A stretch of 64,000 nt of DNA from Nocardioides sp. Root682 (GCF_001427795.1 NZ_LMHJ01000001.1:47773-111772); one strand, 5' to 3'. Positions 1 to 19,834 are shown, numbered from the stretch's first letter. Made by a program: numbers and translations. Notes: generated by a model not told the origin, from the sequence alone.

Positions 1-4325
<4,325 letters not shown>

Positions 4326-4371
4326 CCAATACTGACAAACAACAAACCCTGACAAGTATTACTACCGTCAG

Positions 4372-4571
4372 AATCAATCATATTGCCGAAACCACACACC
4401 AACCACCCAAAGGCAGCTGATGCCAAAACAGTCACAACAATCTATATGCATGACACACTGTTGAGTTCTCAAATCAATCATATTGCCGAAACCACACACC
4501 AACCACCCAAAGGCAGCTGATGCCAAAACAGTCACAACAATCTATATGCATGACACACTGTTGAGTTCTCA
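4372..4571. repeat. Perfect 100-bp tandem duplication in the rRNA leader
   Basis: Bases 4372-4471 are repeated without a mismatch at 4472-4571; the match runs 101 bases because the first base of each copy is shared. Each copy holds one boxA-like motif (TTGAGAACTCAA on the minus strand) followed by CAGTGTGTCATGC and an A/T-rich spacer. The duplication lies between the main rRNA promoter and 16S, so both copies would be transcribed into the 16S leader. Absence of any divergence suggests a recent event or a short-read assembly artefact. Confidence 0.95.
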
Positions 4572-4572
4572 A
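4451..4572 (-). promoter_or_regulatory. Two boxA-like antitermination motifs in the 16S leader
   Basis: The minus strand carries TTGAGAACTCAACAGTGTG twice, with the 12-base core at 4561-4572 and again at 4461-4472. The same core precedes rRNA genes in many Actinobacteria and overlaps the NusB/NusE (S10) boxA element that makes polymerase resistant to Rho. The function is inferred from that resemblance. Normally one copy is seen; here the tandem duplication gives two. Confidence 0.65.
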
Positions 4573-4635
4573 GAATCAGACGCACTCGCGCTTCGCCAGC
4601 CTCTCGGCCAAGTCTGTCGCGGGGCAACCTGTGAA

Positions 4636-4664
4636 ACCTTACCCGTGCCGCTTCCCCTCGTCAA
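4636..4664 (-). promoter_or_regulatory. Main rRNA promoter
   Basis: On the minus strand there is a -35 TTGACG at 4664-4659, a 17-base spacer and a -10 TAAGGT at 4641-4636. This is a near-consensus housekeeping sigma promoter, about 65 bases before the first boxA-like motif and about 310 bases before 16S. Spacing and position are those of an actinobacterial rRNA P1/PCL1-type promoter. Confidence 0.75.
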
Positions 4665-4789
4665 CTTGGCGTGACCGCCATGTCTTGAAGCTGTTCAACA
4701 CTGGTGCCCGGACGTGGTTCAACCTCTTTTTTGCTTCCGATCCGTGTGGATCCTCAGCAGAGGTTTTCCGCGTCCTGCGGCGAAACGGA

Positions 4790-4835
4790 ACATTACCCCC
4801 ATGGGTCCCCCGGGTTGCAAATCGGGGGGTACCTT
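4790..4835 (-). promoter_or_regulatory. Possible second upstream rRNA promoter inside a GC-rich inverted repeat
   Basis: Minus-strand TTGCAA (4820-4815) and TAATGT (4795-4790) are separated by 19 bases. They are embedded in a C-run/G-run inverted repeat just after argH (CCCCCC near 4832, GGGGG near 4809 and 4800). The repeat could alternatively be a weak factor-independent end for the arginine operon, but no T-run follows. The rest of 4573-4861 shows no gene. Confidence 0.3.
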
Positions 4836-4861
4836 GAGCTGTCAGGAGGGTCGTTTCACGC

Positions 4862-8732
<3,871 letters not shown>

Positions 8733-8740
<8 letters not shown>

Positions 8741-9677
8741 GGGGAGCGCCCAGTCGAGCCGGGTCCTGGAGCCAGGCCATCACGGCCTTCTGCGCGTGGC
8801 GGCGGTTCTCGGCCTCGTCCCACACGACGCTCTGCGGTCCGTCGATGACCTCGGCGGCGATCTCCGACCCGCGGTACGCCGGCAGGCAGTGCAGGACGAT
8901 CGCGTCCGGGCTGGCGTGGGCGACCAGCTCCGGGGTCACCGCGTAGGGGCCGAAGACGGCACGCCGGGCGTCGGCCTCGGCCTCCTTGCCCATCGAGATC
9001 CAGGTGTCGGTCACGACCACGTCGGCTCCGGCAACAGCCTTGACGGGATCGGTCTCGGACACCGCCGAACCCCCGGTCGTCGCCGCGATCTCGTTGGCGC
9101 GGGCGAACATGGCCTCGTCGGGCACGTAGCCGTCGGGTCCGCTGATCCGCACGTGCATGCCCGCCGTTGCGCCCGCGAGCAGCCACGAGTTGCCCATGTT
9201 GCAGGCACCGTCACCGAGGAACGCGACGGTCAGGCCAGCCAACGTGCCCTTGTGCTCCTGCACGGTCAGCAGGTCGGCGAGCAGCTGGCAGGGGTGGAAG
9301 TCGTCGGTCAGGGCATTGATGACGGGCACGCCCGACATGGCTGCCATCTGGTCGAGGCTCGACTGCGCGTAGGTGCGCCACACGACCTGGGACGCCTGGC
9401 GGCCGAGCACCCGGGCCACGTCGGCGATCGACTCCCTCTTGCCGATGCCCGCGAGGCCTCCGTCGACGAGCATCGGGTTGCCACCGAGCTCGGCGATGCC
9501 GGCGGAGAAGGACGCCTGCGTGCGGAGCGTCGCCTTGTCGAAGATCATCGCCACGGTGCGCGGACCGGCCAGCGGCTTGTGGTCGTACGGCGCGGCCTTG
9601 AGCGTGGCCGCGAGGGCCAGCACCTCGGCCTGCTCGGCCGGGGTCAGGTCGTCGTCGCGCAGGAAGGACCGCGTCAT
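8733..9677 (-). CDS. argF: Ornithine carbamoyltransferase with variant carbamoyl-phosphate loop
   Basis: This enzyme makes citrulline from ornithine and carbamoyl phosphate. The 314-residue protein keeps the HPCQ motif (128-131), the ornithine loop DTWISMG (224-230) and the HCLP motif (263-266). The carbamoyl-phosphate loop, normally S-T-R-T-R, reads T-L-R-T-Q at 50-54; only the central Arg-Thr is kept. The rest of the protein aligns well with actinobacterial ArgF, so I keep the call and treat the loop as a lineage variant. The ATG at 9677 overlaps the argD stop (ATGA). It sits at the normal place in the operon between argD and argR. Confidence 0.92.
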
Positions 9678-10906
9678 GCCGACACCCCCGCGTCGTCCAG
9701 GATCTGCGCCCACGCAGCGATGAAGGCGTCGGCGTCCGCCTCGGTGAGAATCAGCGGCGGCGCCATCCGGATCCGCTCCGGCGTCGCGGCGTTGATGATG
9801 AAGCCGGCGTCCTGGGCAGCCGCCGCGACCTCGGCCGACCTCGGCTCGGCCAGGGTGAGCCCGACGAGCAGTCCTGCGCCGCGGGTCTCGGTCACCCGGG
9901 AATCGGCGGCCAGGCCGACGCGCAACCGTGCACCCAGCGCCGTCGCATGGGCGAGCAGGCCGTCGGACTCGATCACGTCGAGCACCGCCAACGCTGCCGC
10001 AGCGGCGACCGGGTTGCCCCCGAACGTGGTGCCGTGGTTGCCGGGATCGAACAGCTTGGCCGAGCCGTGCGTGGCGATGCAGGCGCCGATCGGAATGCCG
10101 CCGGCGAGGCCCTTGGCCAACGTGACGATGTCGGGCACCACCGGTGCGTCGACGAGGTCGGGGTGCTGGTGGGCGAACCATGCTCCGGTCCGGCCGACGC
10201 CGGTCTGGATCTCGTCGAGCCACAGCAGGGCGCCGTGCTCGTGGGCGATCCGCTGCGCGGCCGGCAGGTAGTCGCGGGGCGGCACGATCACACCGGCCTC
10301 GCCCTGGATCGGTTCGATCAGGACAGCGGCCGTCTGGTCGTCGACCGCCGCTTCGAGGGCCGCCACGTCGCCGTACTCGACGAACACGACGTCGCCCGGC
10401 AACGGCTCGAAGGGCTCGCGGTACGCGAGCTTGGAGGTCAGCGCCAGCGCGCCCATCGTGCGGCCGTGGAACGAGCCGGTCGTCGCGACGATCTTCGTCC
10501 GGCCCGTGCGGCGGGTCAGCTTGAACGCCGCTTCGTTGGCCTCGGCGCCGGAGTTGGTGAAGAACACCCGGGTCTCGACAGGCTCGACCAGCTTGTTCTG
10601 CAGCAGGTCACCGAGCTTCTCGGCGAGGGTGATCTGCGGGCCACTCGCGAAGAAGTTCGAGATGTGGCCGAGCGTCTGGAGCTGCTCCGTCACGGCGGCG
10701 ACCAGCCGCGGGTGGGCGTGGCCGAGCGCGTTGACGGCGATGCCGCCGAGCAGGTCGACGTACTCCCTGCCGTCGGCGTCCCAGACGTGCGCACCCACGC
10801 CGCGGGTGAGGACGAGCTTCGGCGGGCCGAAGGTGTTCATCAGTGCGCCGGCGTACCGCTCGGTCCACTCGGCCTGGCTCCGGGGCGTGCTCATGACTGT
10901 GTTCAT
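9674..10906 (-). CDS. argD: Acetylornithine aminotransferase
   Basis: This PLP-dependent class-III aminotransferase converts N-acetylglutamate semialdehyde to N-acetylornithine. The 410-residue protein shows the PLP-phosphate segment NSGAEANE (118-125), Asp231 in [13 protein letters not shown], which contacts the ring nitrogen, and the Schiff-base Lys265 in TLAKGLAGG. The ATG at 10906 is supported by AGGGAGG upstream and a four-base overlap with the argB stop; an in-frame ATG four codons later is an alternative. It is translationally coupled to argB before it and argF after it. Confidence 0.95.
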   Translation of the reverse strand: MNTVMSTPRSQAEWTERYAGALMNTFGPPKLVLTRGVGAHVWDADGREYVDLLGGIAVNALGHAHPRLVAAVTEQLQTLGHISNFFASGPQITLAEKLGDLLQNKLVEPVETRVFFTNSGAEANEAAFKLTRRTGRTKIVATTGSFHGRTMGALALTSKLAYREPFEPLPGDVVFVEYGDVAALEAAVDDQTAAVLIEPIQGEAGVIVPPRDYLPAAQRIAHEHGALLWLDEIQTGVGRTGAWFAHQHPDLVDAPVVPDIVTLAKGLAGGIPIGACIATHGSAKLFDPGNHGTTFGGNPVAAAAALAVLDVIESDGLLAHATALGARLRVGLAADSRVTETRGAGLLVGLTLAEPRSAEVAAAAQDAGFIINAATPERIRMAPPLILTEADADAFIAAWAQILDDAGVSA

Positions 10907-11877
10907 GACTGGGCCTCCCTGACCTTGCGCGTCTTGGTAGTCACGCCGGGCAGCACCTGGGTGCCGATGCCCTCATCGGTGAACAGCTCGAGGAGTACGG
11001 CGTGCGCCTGGCGCCCGTCGACGACGGTCGCGCGCTTCACTCCCCCGCGCACCGCCTGGAGGCAGGCGTCCATCTTCGGGATCATGCCGCTGGCCAGCGT
11101 CGGCAGCAGCTCCTCGAGCGCCTCGGGGCTGATCTCACCGATGACCTCCTCGACGTTGGGCCAGTTCAGGTACAGCCCCTCGACGTCGGTGAGGACGAGC
11201 AGCTTCTCGGCACCGAGCGCGGCAGCCAGGGCCGCCGCCGCCGAATCGGCGTTGACGTTGTGGATGACGCCATCAATGTCGGGTGCGACGCTGGAGACGA
11301 CGGGGATCCGTCCGGCCTCGATCAGGTCGAGGACGGCCTCGGGCCGGACCTTCGCGACCTCGCCGACGAGGCCGAGGTCGACCTCTTCGCCGTCGACGAC
11401 GGTGCCGGTCTGTTCGGCCGTGAAGAGCCCGGCGTCCTCACCGGACAGGCCGACGGCCAACGGGCCGTGCTCGTTGATCAGGCCGACCAGCTCACGCTGG
11501 ACCTGGCCGACGAGCACCATCCGGACCACGTCCATCGCCTCGGGGGTGGTGACCCGCAGGCCGCCCCGGAACTCGGACTTGATGCCGAGCCGGTCGAGCA
11601 TCAGCGAGATCTGCGGTCCGCCGCCGTGCACGACGACCGGGCGGAACCCGGCGAAGCGCAGGAAGGCGATGTCCTCGGCAAAGGCACGCTTGAGGGTGTC
11701 GTCGGTCATGGCGTTGCCGCCGTACTTCACCACCACGATCTTGCCGTGGTACGCCTTCAACCACGGCAGCGCACCAGCGAGGGTGGCTGCCTTGAACGGG
11801 TCTGCGGCGGGCGGCCGCACCTGGTCGGTGTTCGACATCTTCTGACTTTCCCGCTGGGGGTCCATGTGGTCGGTCAT
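10903..11877 (-). CDS. argB: Acetylglutamate kinase
   Basis: This is the amino-acid-kinase family enzyme that phosphorylates N-acetylglutamate, usually the step feedback-inhibited by arginine. It has VVKYGGNAM for ATP/phosphate binding, VVHGGGPQI for substrate, and the C-terminal SGMIPKM and TDEGIGTQV motifs. The frame is 324 residues from the ATG at 11877, which overlaps the argJ stop (ATGA). An internal ATG at 11838 follows a GGGAAAG purine run and gives 311 residues, closer to homologs that start shortly before the [12 protein letters not shown] segment. The true start is therefore uncertain. Confidence 0.94.
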   Translation of the reverse strand: MTDHMDPQRESQKMSNTDQVRPPAADPFKAATLAGALPWLKAYHGKIVVVKYGGNAMTDDTLKRAFAEDIAFLRFAGFRPVVVHGGGPQISLMLDRLGIKSEFRGGLRVTTPEAMDVVRMVLVGQVQRELVGLINEHGPLAVGLSGEDAGLFTAEQTGTVVDGEEVDLGLVGEVAKVRPEAVLDLIEAGRIPVVSSVAPDIDGVIHNVNADSAAAALAAALGAEKLLVLTDVEGLYLNWPNVEEVIGEISPEALEELLPTLASGMIPKMDACLQAVRGGVKRATVVDGRQAHAVLLELFTDEGIGTQVLPGVTTKTRKVREAQS

Positions 11878-13034
11878 GAGCTGTAGGCGCTGTTCTCATG
11901 CACGTAGGCATGGGTGAGGTCGTTGGTCCACACGGTTGCCTCGGCGTCACCGGACTTCAGGTCGATGGTGACCGTGACGGCCCGCGGTGACAGGTCGACG
12001 AGGTCGCGGCTCTCGGCCGGGCCACTGTTACGGCAGACCCACACCCCGTTGATCGCGACGTCGAGGTTGGCCGGGTCGAAGACCGCGCTCGTCGTACCGA
12101 CGGAGGCGAGGACGCGTCCCCAGTTGGCGTCCTTGCCGAACACGGCCGCCTTGAACAGGTTGCTCCGGGCGACACTGCGACCGACCTCGACCGCCTCGTC
12201 CTCGGTCGCGGCGCCGACCGTCGTGATCGTGATCTCGTGGTCGGCGCCCTCGGCGTCTGCGAGCAGCTGCTTCGCGAGTGACGTGCACACCTCGGTGAGG
12301 GCGGCGGTGAAGGCCTCGAGAGAGGGCGTGACACCCGAGGCACCGCTGGCCATCAGGGTCACCGTGTCGTTGGTGGACTGGCACCCGTCGGAGTCGAGCC
12401 GGTCGAAGCTCACCCGGGCGGCCGCGCGCAACGCGGTGTCCAGGTCGCCCGCGGGCACGACGGCGTCGGTCGTGATGACCACGAGCATCGTGGCGAGCGC
12501 GGGAGCGAGCATCCCGGCACCCTTGGCCATGCCGCCGATGGACCAGGCCGCATCGTCGGGGCCCTGGACGACGACCTGCTTGCTGACGGTGTCGGTGGTC
12601 ATGATGGCCTCGGCCGCGTCGTTGCCACCTTCGGCGGACAACTGGCCATGGACGGTGTTGACGCCGGCGAGCAGCACGTCGCGGTCGTTGGCCAGCCCGA
12701 TCAGTCCGGTCGAGCAGACCACGACGTCGATCGCGCCGATGCCGAGCAGGGTGGCGACCTCTTCGGCCACCCGGTGGGTGGTGATGAAGCCTTCCGGACC
12801 GGTGTAGCAATTGGCGCCACCGGAGTTGAGGACGACCGCGCGGACGGTGCCGTCCTGGACGGCCTGCTCGCTCCACAGGACCGGGTTGGCCTTGCAGCGG
12901 TTGCTGGTGAACACGGATGCGGAGTCGAAGGTGGGGCCCTGGTTGACGACGAGGGCGAGGTCCTTCTTGCCGGTGGACTTGATGCCGACGGCAGCGCCGG
13001 CGGCGACGAAGCCGGCGGGATGGGTGACGCTCAT
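11874..13034 (-). CDS. argJ: Bifunctional glutamate N-acetyltransferase / ornithine acetyltransferase
   Basis: ArgJ recycles the acetyl group from N-acetylornithine to glutamate, so the pathway here is the cyclic one. The 386-residue precursor has the self-cleavage site at Ala181-Thr182 in [10 protein letters not shown]; Thr182 becomes the N-terminal nucleophile of the beta chain. The C-terminal half contains the conserved [10 protein letters not shown] and GKDANWGR segments. The frame is open for 29 further codons, but the ATG at 13034 matches the family start (MSVTHPAGF). Activity on acetyl-CoA as well as acetylornithine is assumed from the family. It follows the ACT-domain gene by 25 bases and overlaps argB. 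Confidence 0.95.
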   Translation of the reverse strand: MSVTHPAGFVAAGAAVGIKSTGKKDLALVVNQGPTFDSASVFTSNRCKANPVLWSEQAVQDGTVRAVVLNSGGANCYTGPEGFITTHRVAEEVATLLGIGAIDVVVCSTGLIGLANDRDVLLAGVNTVHGQLSAEGGNDAAEAIMTTDTVSKQVVVQGPDDAAWSIGGMAKGAGMLAPALATMLVVITTDAVVPAGDLDTALRAAARVSFDRLDSDGCQSTNDTVTLMASGASGVTPSLEAFTAALTEVCTSLAKQLLADAEGADHEITITTVGAATEDEAVEVGRSVARSNLFKAAVFGKDANWGRVLASVGTTSAVFDPANLDVAINGVWVCRNSGPAESRDLVDLSPRAVTVTIDLKSGDAEATVWTNDLTHAYVHENSAYSS

Positions 13035-13059
13035 GGTGGTGGCCTCTGGAGGTGTGCGA

Positions 13060-14586
<1,527 letters not shown>

Positions 14587-14605
14587 TGGGGGGTCGGTCC
14601 TCGGG

Positions 14606-16150
14606 TCACCGCGAGCCCCAGACCGGCGGTGCACTCACCGGCCCCGGCAGACCAGTGAGCTCGTGCGCAGCGCCCAGCTCGTCCCAGGGACCGATGAAGA
14701 GCCGGCCGTCGCGGAGGAACGCGATCTCGCTGCCGTCCGGCGACCAGGTCGGGTAGAGAACGGGATCGGCCAGCAGCACCTGTTCATCGGAACCGTCCGG
14801 CTTGACCGCGACGATCGCACTGGGCTCGAGCCGCTTGGCCCCCACCGCAAGGAGCAGAAGGCCACGATCACTGGAGTAGTCGGGCTGGCCGTGGAACAGG
14901 CCGTCCTCCTCGGTGATCCGGCGCGTCTCCCCGCTGTCGAGGTCGACGACGTGCAGGCCGCTGCCCTTCGCGGTGTCGTACTGCTGGTAGACCAGCTCAC
15001 TGTCGCTGACCCAGGAAAGCGCACCTTTCAGCGAGCCCGCTGCCGGGACATCGACCTCTTCCGGCTCGGCCACCGTGCCCTGGTCGTCGACGAGGCCCAC
15101 GAAGAGACCCAACGGCGCATTGGTGGCGTCCACACACACCGCAGCCACCCGGGACCCGTCCGGGCTCCAGCCGACCCGATCGGCCCGCGCGCACGGCCCG
15201 GACTCGGGAAAGAGTCGTCGGGCCTGTCCCTTGCTGGCCACGTCGACGACGTAGGGGACCTTGCCACCCGAGTCACCGAGGAGCGTCACGATCCAGCGCC
15301 GATCCGGCGAGATCGCCGGGTTCTGGTCCAGCGGCCCGGACGTGATGGGGGTGGCGTCACCCGTCTGGGCGCCAACCCGGTAGACACGGGTCAGGCCGTC
15401 CACCTCCATCGCCAGCACCAGCTCGTCGTCACCGATGGCGCCGGGCGCACGGGCGGAGCTGTTGTCGTCGCCCGAGCCTGTCTCGTCAGCATTCGGATCG
15501 TCCGTCTTCCCGTCCCCGGATCGCCACCACCACACGCCACCCGCGATCGCCGCCACCAAAGCGACCACGAGCAACGCCGCGAGCAGCCCACGGCCACGGC
15601 GAGCCGGCCGCCGTGCATCGAACGGAACCGGGGGCGGCGGCGGGGCCGGGACGGGACGCTGCGCCACGGGCTCCACCGGAAGGGCTGCGGTGCTGGGCGC
15701 GACGACCGTCGTGGGCCGGGGTGGACCCGAGTCCGGTGGCGGAGGGGTGCCTGCCCGAGGAGTGACGGCAGGCGGAGGTGGTGGCGGCGTGGGTTGTGTG
15801 GACTCCGAGATGATCAGGTCGTTCACCACGGACATCGGCGCCCTCCCCAACGCGTAGCCGATGACGGCCACGGCCCACCGGGATCGGCCGGGGTCGTCGG
15901 TGCCGCGGTCGCGAGCAAGGCTCAGGCCCGCTTCGCGTACGGCGGCCGCTGGATCGGCGCCTTGGTCCACGACCGTCAGGAAACGCTGGACGGCGCCGAG
16001 GCGAACCGCGTCCACGAGCAGGTTCAGCTCACCGACGGTCGCCTCGTCCTCGCGCAGGAAGTCATCGAGCGCGCCACGGAACTCCTCGGCGTCGGCGATG
16101 ACTCCCGCGCCCCGCGCAACGATCAGTTCCCGAAGCGATTCGTGCAGCAC
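14606..16150 (-). CDS. Membrane-anchored TolB-like beta-propeller protein with novel N-terminal domain
   Basis: This 514-residue protein has four parts. Residues 1-117 are an all-helical domain I cannot assign; 119-178 are a proline-rich linker; 188-208 form one transmembrane helix with positively charged flanks inside; and the rest is a WD40/TolB-like propeller (repeats such as NPAISPDRRWIVT, VGWSPDGSRVAAVC, YPTWSPDGSEIAFL). Topology should put the helical domain in the cytoplasm and the propeller outside. The start is GTG at 16150 with no obvious ribosome site. It lies 41 bases after pheT and ends just upstream of the argC promoter. It could be a sensor or envelope scaffold; there is no kinase or enzyme signature. 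Confidence 0.75.
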   Translation of the reverse strand: MLHESLRELIVARGAGVIADAEEFRGALDDFLREDEATVGELNLLVDAVRLGAVQRFLTVVDQGADPAAAVREAGLSLARDRGTDDPGRSRWAVAVIGYALGRAPMSVVNDLIISESTQPTPPPPPPAVTPRAGTPPPPDSGPPRPTTVVAPSTAALPVEPVAQRPVPAPPPPPVPFDARRPARRGRGLLAALLVVALVAAIAGGVWWWRSGDGKTDDPNADETGSGDDNSSARAPGAIGDDELVLAMEVDGLTRVYRVGAQTGDATPITSGPLDQNPAISPDRRWIVTLLGDSGGKVPYVVDVASKGQARRLFPESGPCARADRVGWSPDGSRVAAVCVDATNAPLGLFVGLVDDQGTVAEPEEVDVPAAGSLKGALSWVSDSELVYQQYDTAKGSGLHVVDLDSGETRRITEEDGLFHGQPDYSSDRGLLLLAVGAKRLEPSAIVAVKPDGSDEQVLLADPVLYPTWSPDGSEIAFLRDGRLFIGPWDELGAAHELTGLPGPVSAPPVWGSR

Positions 16151-16191
16151 AGCGCGAGCCTAGTGGGCATCGCTCGTGGCGCGGGGTCTGC

Positions 16192-18675
16192 TCAGCGCTG
16201 CACGGCTCCCGTGCGTTCACCAGCGGCGGCCACGGCGGCAGTCCGGGCGGCGCTGGTCTCGGCCTCGGTCAGGGTGCGATCAGGCGCGCGGAAACGCAGC
16301 GCGAAGGCCAGCGACTTGTGGCCCGCACCGATCTGCTCACCGGTGTAGACGTCGAAGAGCCGCACCGACTCGAGCAGCTCCCCCGCACCAGCACGCAGGG
16401 CTGCCTCGACCTCCGCCACCGTCACCGTCTCCTCGACGACCAGGGCGACGTCCTCCTTGGCGACCGGCATGGTCGAGAACTTCGGGCCGGGCGTGACGTC
16501 GGGAGCAGCAGCCATCAACGCGTCCAGGTCGACCTCGAGGGCCGCACTGCGCGCCGGCAGTCCGAAGGCCTTGCAGACGGAGGGGTGCAGCTCACCGGCA
16601 TGGCCGATCTCGACCTCGTCGATCGTGATGAGCGCGCAACGGCCAGGGTGCCAGGGCATGCGTGCAGCCGCGCTCACCTCGACGCTGACGCCGATCTCGT
16701 CGGCGAGGCGACGGACCACGGCCAGGGCGTCGGACCAGCCGGCCTCGACACCGGCGCCCCACCAGCCCGAACGCGTCCGTTCCCCCGCGAGTACGACGGC
16801 GAGGTGCTGTGGTTGCACAGGCAGGGCCTCGAGCAGCTTCTCGAGCTCGGCCTCCGACGGGCCGGCGTGCACGCCGTAGATGGGCGCCGGTCCGTTGTCG
16901 GACGGGAACGCGACGGTGCCCGTCTCGAACAGCGCGACGCTGGAGGATCCGCGACCGATGTTGCGTCCCGCGGCGTCGAGCAGGCCCGGCAGCAGCGTGG
17001 TGGTGTAGCCCGGTTCCTCGCTGGAGATCGGGTTCGCGAGGGCGACGGTCGAGCGCAGCGGGTCATCCGCCGGCAGCCCGAGCTTGTCGAAGGTGGCCTC
17101 GCCCACGAACGGGAAGCTCACGACCTCGACGCAACCGGCTCCGGCGAGGGCCCGGCCGACCTGCCGGCGCAGGCGCTGGGTCCGGGTCAGTCCGCGGCCC
17201 GTCGCCCGCCGCGGCAGCACGCTGGGCACCTGGTCGTAGCCGACGATCCGGACGACTTCCTCGACCAGGTCGTAGGGCTCGTTGATGTCCGGGCGCCAGC
17301 TCGGGCCGGTGACCTCGATCGTGTCGACACCGTGCTCCGTGACGACGGCGCCGATGGCACGCAGGTGCTCGACCGTCGTCATCGCCGAGATGTCGATCCC
17401 GCTCAGGCGGGCGGGCAGGTCGGTGGCCACCTGGATGGTCGGACGCTCAGGAGCGGTGCCGACGAGGGTGAAGCCGGGCTCGGCGGTCGCGCCGCCGTAC
17501 TCGACGAGGAGCTCGACCACGCGGTCGGCCGCAGCAGCCGGGAGCAGCGGGTCGACGCCGCGCTCGAAGCGCTTCGACGCCTCTGACGGCAGCTTGTGGC
17601 GCTTCTGCGCACGGAAGACCGTGGTCGGGTCGAAGTGCGCGGCCTCGATCACGATGGCGGTGGTCGTGTCGCTGATCTCGGTGTCGGCGCCGCCCATCAC
17701 GCCCGCGATGCCGATCGGTCCGTTGTCGTCGGCGATGACCAGGTCATCCACGGTCAGCTCACGCACGACGTCGTCGAGGGTCGTGATCTTCTCGGCAGCC
17801 TGCGCGCGACGGGCGCGAATCGGGCCGGCCAGCTTGTCGCGGTCGTAGCAGTGGGTCGGCTGCCCGAGCTCGACCATGACGTAGTTGGACACGTCGACGG
17901 CAAGCGAGATCGAACGCATGCCGTACTGCTCGAGGCGGCGCTTGATGAAGTCGGGCGACGCGGCCGCGGGGTCGAACCCCGTCACCACGCGGGTGGTGAA
18001 CACCGGGCAGCCGGCCGGGTCCTCGATCAGGACCGGGTAGGCCTTGCCGTCGACCTCGGGGACCACGCGTTCAGCAGGGTCGGTGAACGGCAGGCCGAAG
18101 CCGAGAGCCGCCTCGCGGGCAACGCCGCGCAACGACAGCGCGTAGGCGCGGTCGGGGTTGATCTCGAACTCGATGACCTCTTCGCCGAGGCCGAGCAGGT
18201 CGAAGGCGTCGTCACCGGGCGCACCGGCATCGGCGGGCAGCACGATGATGCCGTCGTGGTCGTCGGACAGGCCGAGCTCGGCGGCCGAACAGATCATCCC
18301 GGCCGAGAGGTGGCCGTAGGTCTTGCGCTCGCTGATCGCGAAGCCACCCGGCAGCACGCCGCCGGGGAGCACGACGACCACGAGGTCGCCGGGCTCGAAG
18401 TTGTGGGCGCCACAGACAATTCCCTGCGGCTCACCCGAGCCGTTGGCGGCGCCGACATCGACCGTGCACCAGTTGATGACCTTGCCGTTCTTCTGCGGCT
18501 CGGGGTCGCGGGTCAGCACGCGGCCGATCACCAGCGGGCCCTGGATGTCCGCGCCCGCGGCGTGGATCCCCTCGAGCTTGAGCCCGAGCGCGGTCAGCCG
18601 GTCGGTGAGGATCTCGGTGGTGACGTCACCCGGCAGGTCGACGTACTCGCGGATCCAGGAAACGGGGGCCTTCAC
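16192..18675 (-). CDS. pheT: Phenylalanyl-tRNA synthetase beta subunit
   Basis: This is the beta chain of the alpha2beta2 synthetase that charges tRNA-Phe. At 827 residues it has the expected order: N-terminal tRNA-binding EMAP-like domain (about 40-155), B3/B4 editing domain (about 215-390), B5 domain (about 410-480), the catalytic-like core, and the C-terminal ferredoxin-fold anticodon-binding domain (about 735-827, ending near SLAFALRFRAPDRTLTEAE). The start GTG at 18675 shares its G with the TAG stop of pheS, so the two are tightly coupled. Confidence 0.97.
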   Translation of the reverse strand: MKAPVSWIREYVDLPGDVTTEILTDRLTALGLKLEGIHAAGADIQGPLVIGRVLTRDPEPQKNGKVINWCTVDVGAANGSGEPQGIVCGAHNFEPGDLVVVVLPGGVLPGGFAISERKTYGHLSAGMICSAAELGLSDDHDGIIVLPADAGAPGDDAFDLLGLGEEVIEFEINPDRAYALSLRGVAREAALGFGLPFTDPAERVVPEVDGKAYPVLIEDPAGCPVFTTRVVTGFDPAAASPDFIKRRLEQYGMRSISLAVDVSNYVMVELGQPTHCYDRDKLAGPIRARRAQAAEKITTLDDVVRELTVDDLVIADDNGPIGIAGVMGGADTEISDTTTAIVIEAAHFDPTTVFRAQKRHKLPSEASKRFERGVDPLLPAAAADRVVELLVEYGGATAEPGFTLVGTAPERPTIQVATDLPARLSGIDISAMTTVEHLRAIGAVVTEHGVDTIEVTGPSWRPDINEPYDLVEEVVRIVGYDQVPSVLPRRATGRGLTRTQRLRRQVGRALAGAGCVEVVSFPFVGEATFDKLGLPADDPLRSTVALANPISSEEPGYTTTLLPGLLDAAGRNIGRGSSSVALFETGTVAFPSDNGPAPIYGVHAGPSEAELEKLLEALPVQPQHLAVVLAGERTRSGWWGAGVEAGWSDALAVVRRLADEIGVSVEVSAAARMPWHPGRCALITIDEVEIGHAGELHPSVCKAFGLPARSAALEVDLDALMAAAPDVTPGPKFSTMPVAKEDVALVVEETVTVAEVEAALRAGAGELLESVRLFDVYTGEQIGAGHKSLAFALRFRAPDRTLTEAETSAARTAAVAAAGERTGAVQR

Positions 18676-19784
18676 TAGAGCTCACTTCCGAATGCAGTGG
18701 TGAACCGGACGTCGCCCTCGAACAGGGTGCGCAGGTCCTCGAGACCGTGGCGGAACATCAGGGTGCGGTCGATGCCCATGCCGAAGGCAAAGCCGGAGTA
18801 CTTGCTCGAGTCGATGCCGCAGGCCTGCAGCACGCGCGGGTTGACGATGCCGCAGCCGCCCCACTCGATCCAGCCCTCGCCGCGACAGGTGCGGCAGGCA
18901 TCGCTGTCGACTCCTCGACAGACGAAGCAGATCAGGTCGACCTCGGCCGACGGCTCGGTGAACGGGAAGTACGACGGCCGGAACCGCGTCGTGATGCCGT
19001 CGCCGAACATCTGCGCAGCGAAGTGGTCGAGGGTGCCCTTGAGGTGCGCCATCGAGATGTCCTTGTCGATGGCGAGACCCTCGACCTGGTGGAACATCGG
19101 GGAGTGGGTGGCGTCGTACTCATCGGTGCGGAAGACGCGACCGGGGCACACGACGTAGATCGGCGCCTCGTCGGTGACGCCACGGGCGAGCATCGTGCGC
19201 GCCTGCACCGGGCTCGTGTGGGTGCGCAGCACGAGGTGGTTGTCGGCCGGGGCGGTCCAGAACGTGTCCTGCATGGTGCGCGCCGGGTGGTCCGGGCCGA
19301 GGTTGAGGGCGTCGAAGTTGAGCCACTCGGCCTCGATGACCGGGCCCTCGGCGACCTCCCAGCCCATCGCGACGAAGATGTCGGCGATCAGCTCGGCGCC
19401 GGTCGTCAGCGGGTGCCGGGCACCCACCGGGTCGCGGTCGGTCGGCAAGGTGACGTCCACGGCCTCCTCGACGAGGATCCGGGCCTCGTTCTCGACCTCG
19501 AGGACGGCCTGGCGCGCAGCGAGCGCCTGGTTGACCGCACCGCGGGCCTGGCCGATCCGCTGGCCGGCCTCCTTGCGGGCCTGGGGCGGCAGCGCACCGA
19601 TCTCGCGGTTGGCGAGGGCCAGCGGCGAACGGTCACCAGCATGCTCGCTGCGCACCGCCTTCAGCGCCTCGAGATCGGGGGCGGCAGCGATCGCGGCGAG
19701 AGCGGCGTCGCGCGCAGCCTCGAGCTCAGCAGGGCTCACGGCGGCGACCTCCACGGGGTCAAAGTCAGTGTTCGGTCCAGACAT
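18675..19784 (-). CDS. pheS: Phenylalanyl-tRNA synthetase alpha subunit
   Basis: This is the catalytic alpha chain. The 369-residue protein has an N-terminal coiled-coil (about 15-110) that contacts tRNA, then the class II core with motif 2 ([19 protein letters not shown]) and motif 3 ([13 protein letters not shown]). A four-cysteine cluster, [15 protein letters not shown], precedes [13 protein letters not shown], as in other actinobacterial PheS. TAGACT on the minus strand (19799-19794) lies nine bases before the ATG and could be a -10 giving an almost leaderless transcript. There is no purine-rich ribosome site. Confidence 0.97.
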   Translation of the reverse strand: MSGPNTDFDPVEVAAVSPAELEAARDAALAAIAAAPDLEALKAVRSEHAGDRSPLALANREIGALPPQARKEAGQRIGQARGAVNQALAARQAVLEVENEARILVEEAVDVTLPTDRDPVGARHPLTTGAELIADIFVAMGWEVAEGPVIEAEWLNFDALNLGPDHPARTMQDTFWTAPADNHLVLRTHTSPVQARTMLARGVTDEAPIYVVCPGRVFRTDEYDATHSPMFHQVEGLAIDKDISMAHLKGTLDHFAAQMFGDGITTRFRPSYFPFTEPSAEVDLICFVCRGVDSDACRTCRGEGWIEWGGCGIVNPRVLQACGIDSSKYSGFAFGMGIDRTLMFRHGLEDLRTLFEGDVRFTTAFGSEL

Positions 19785-19834
19785 CAGGGGGCAAGTCTAG
19801 GAACCGGAGGTGCTCCCCCGCGAACCGGTAACGG

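Noticed and set aside
9947..11845. A 632-codon plus-strand open frame opposite argB and argD
   Set aside because: It is antisense to two clear enzymes; its composition (Arg, Asp, Val, Gly rich) is that of a GC-rich shadow frame.
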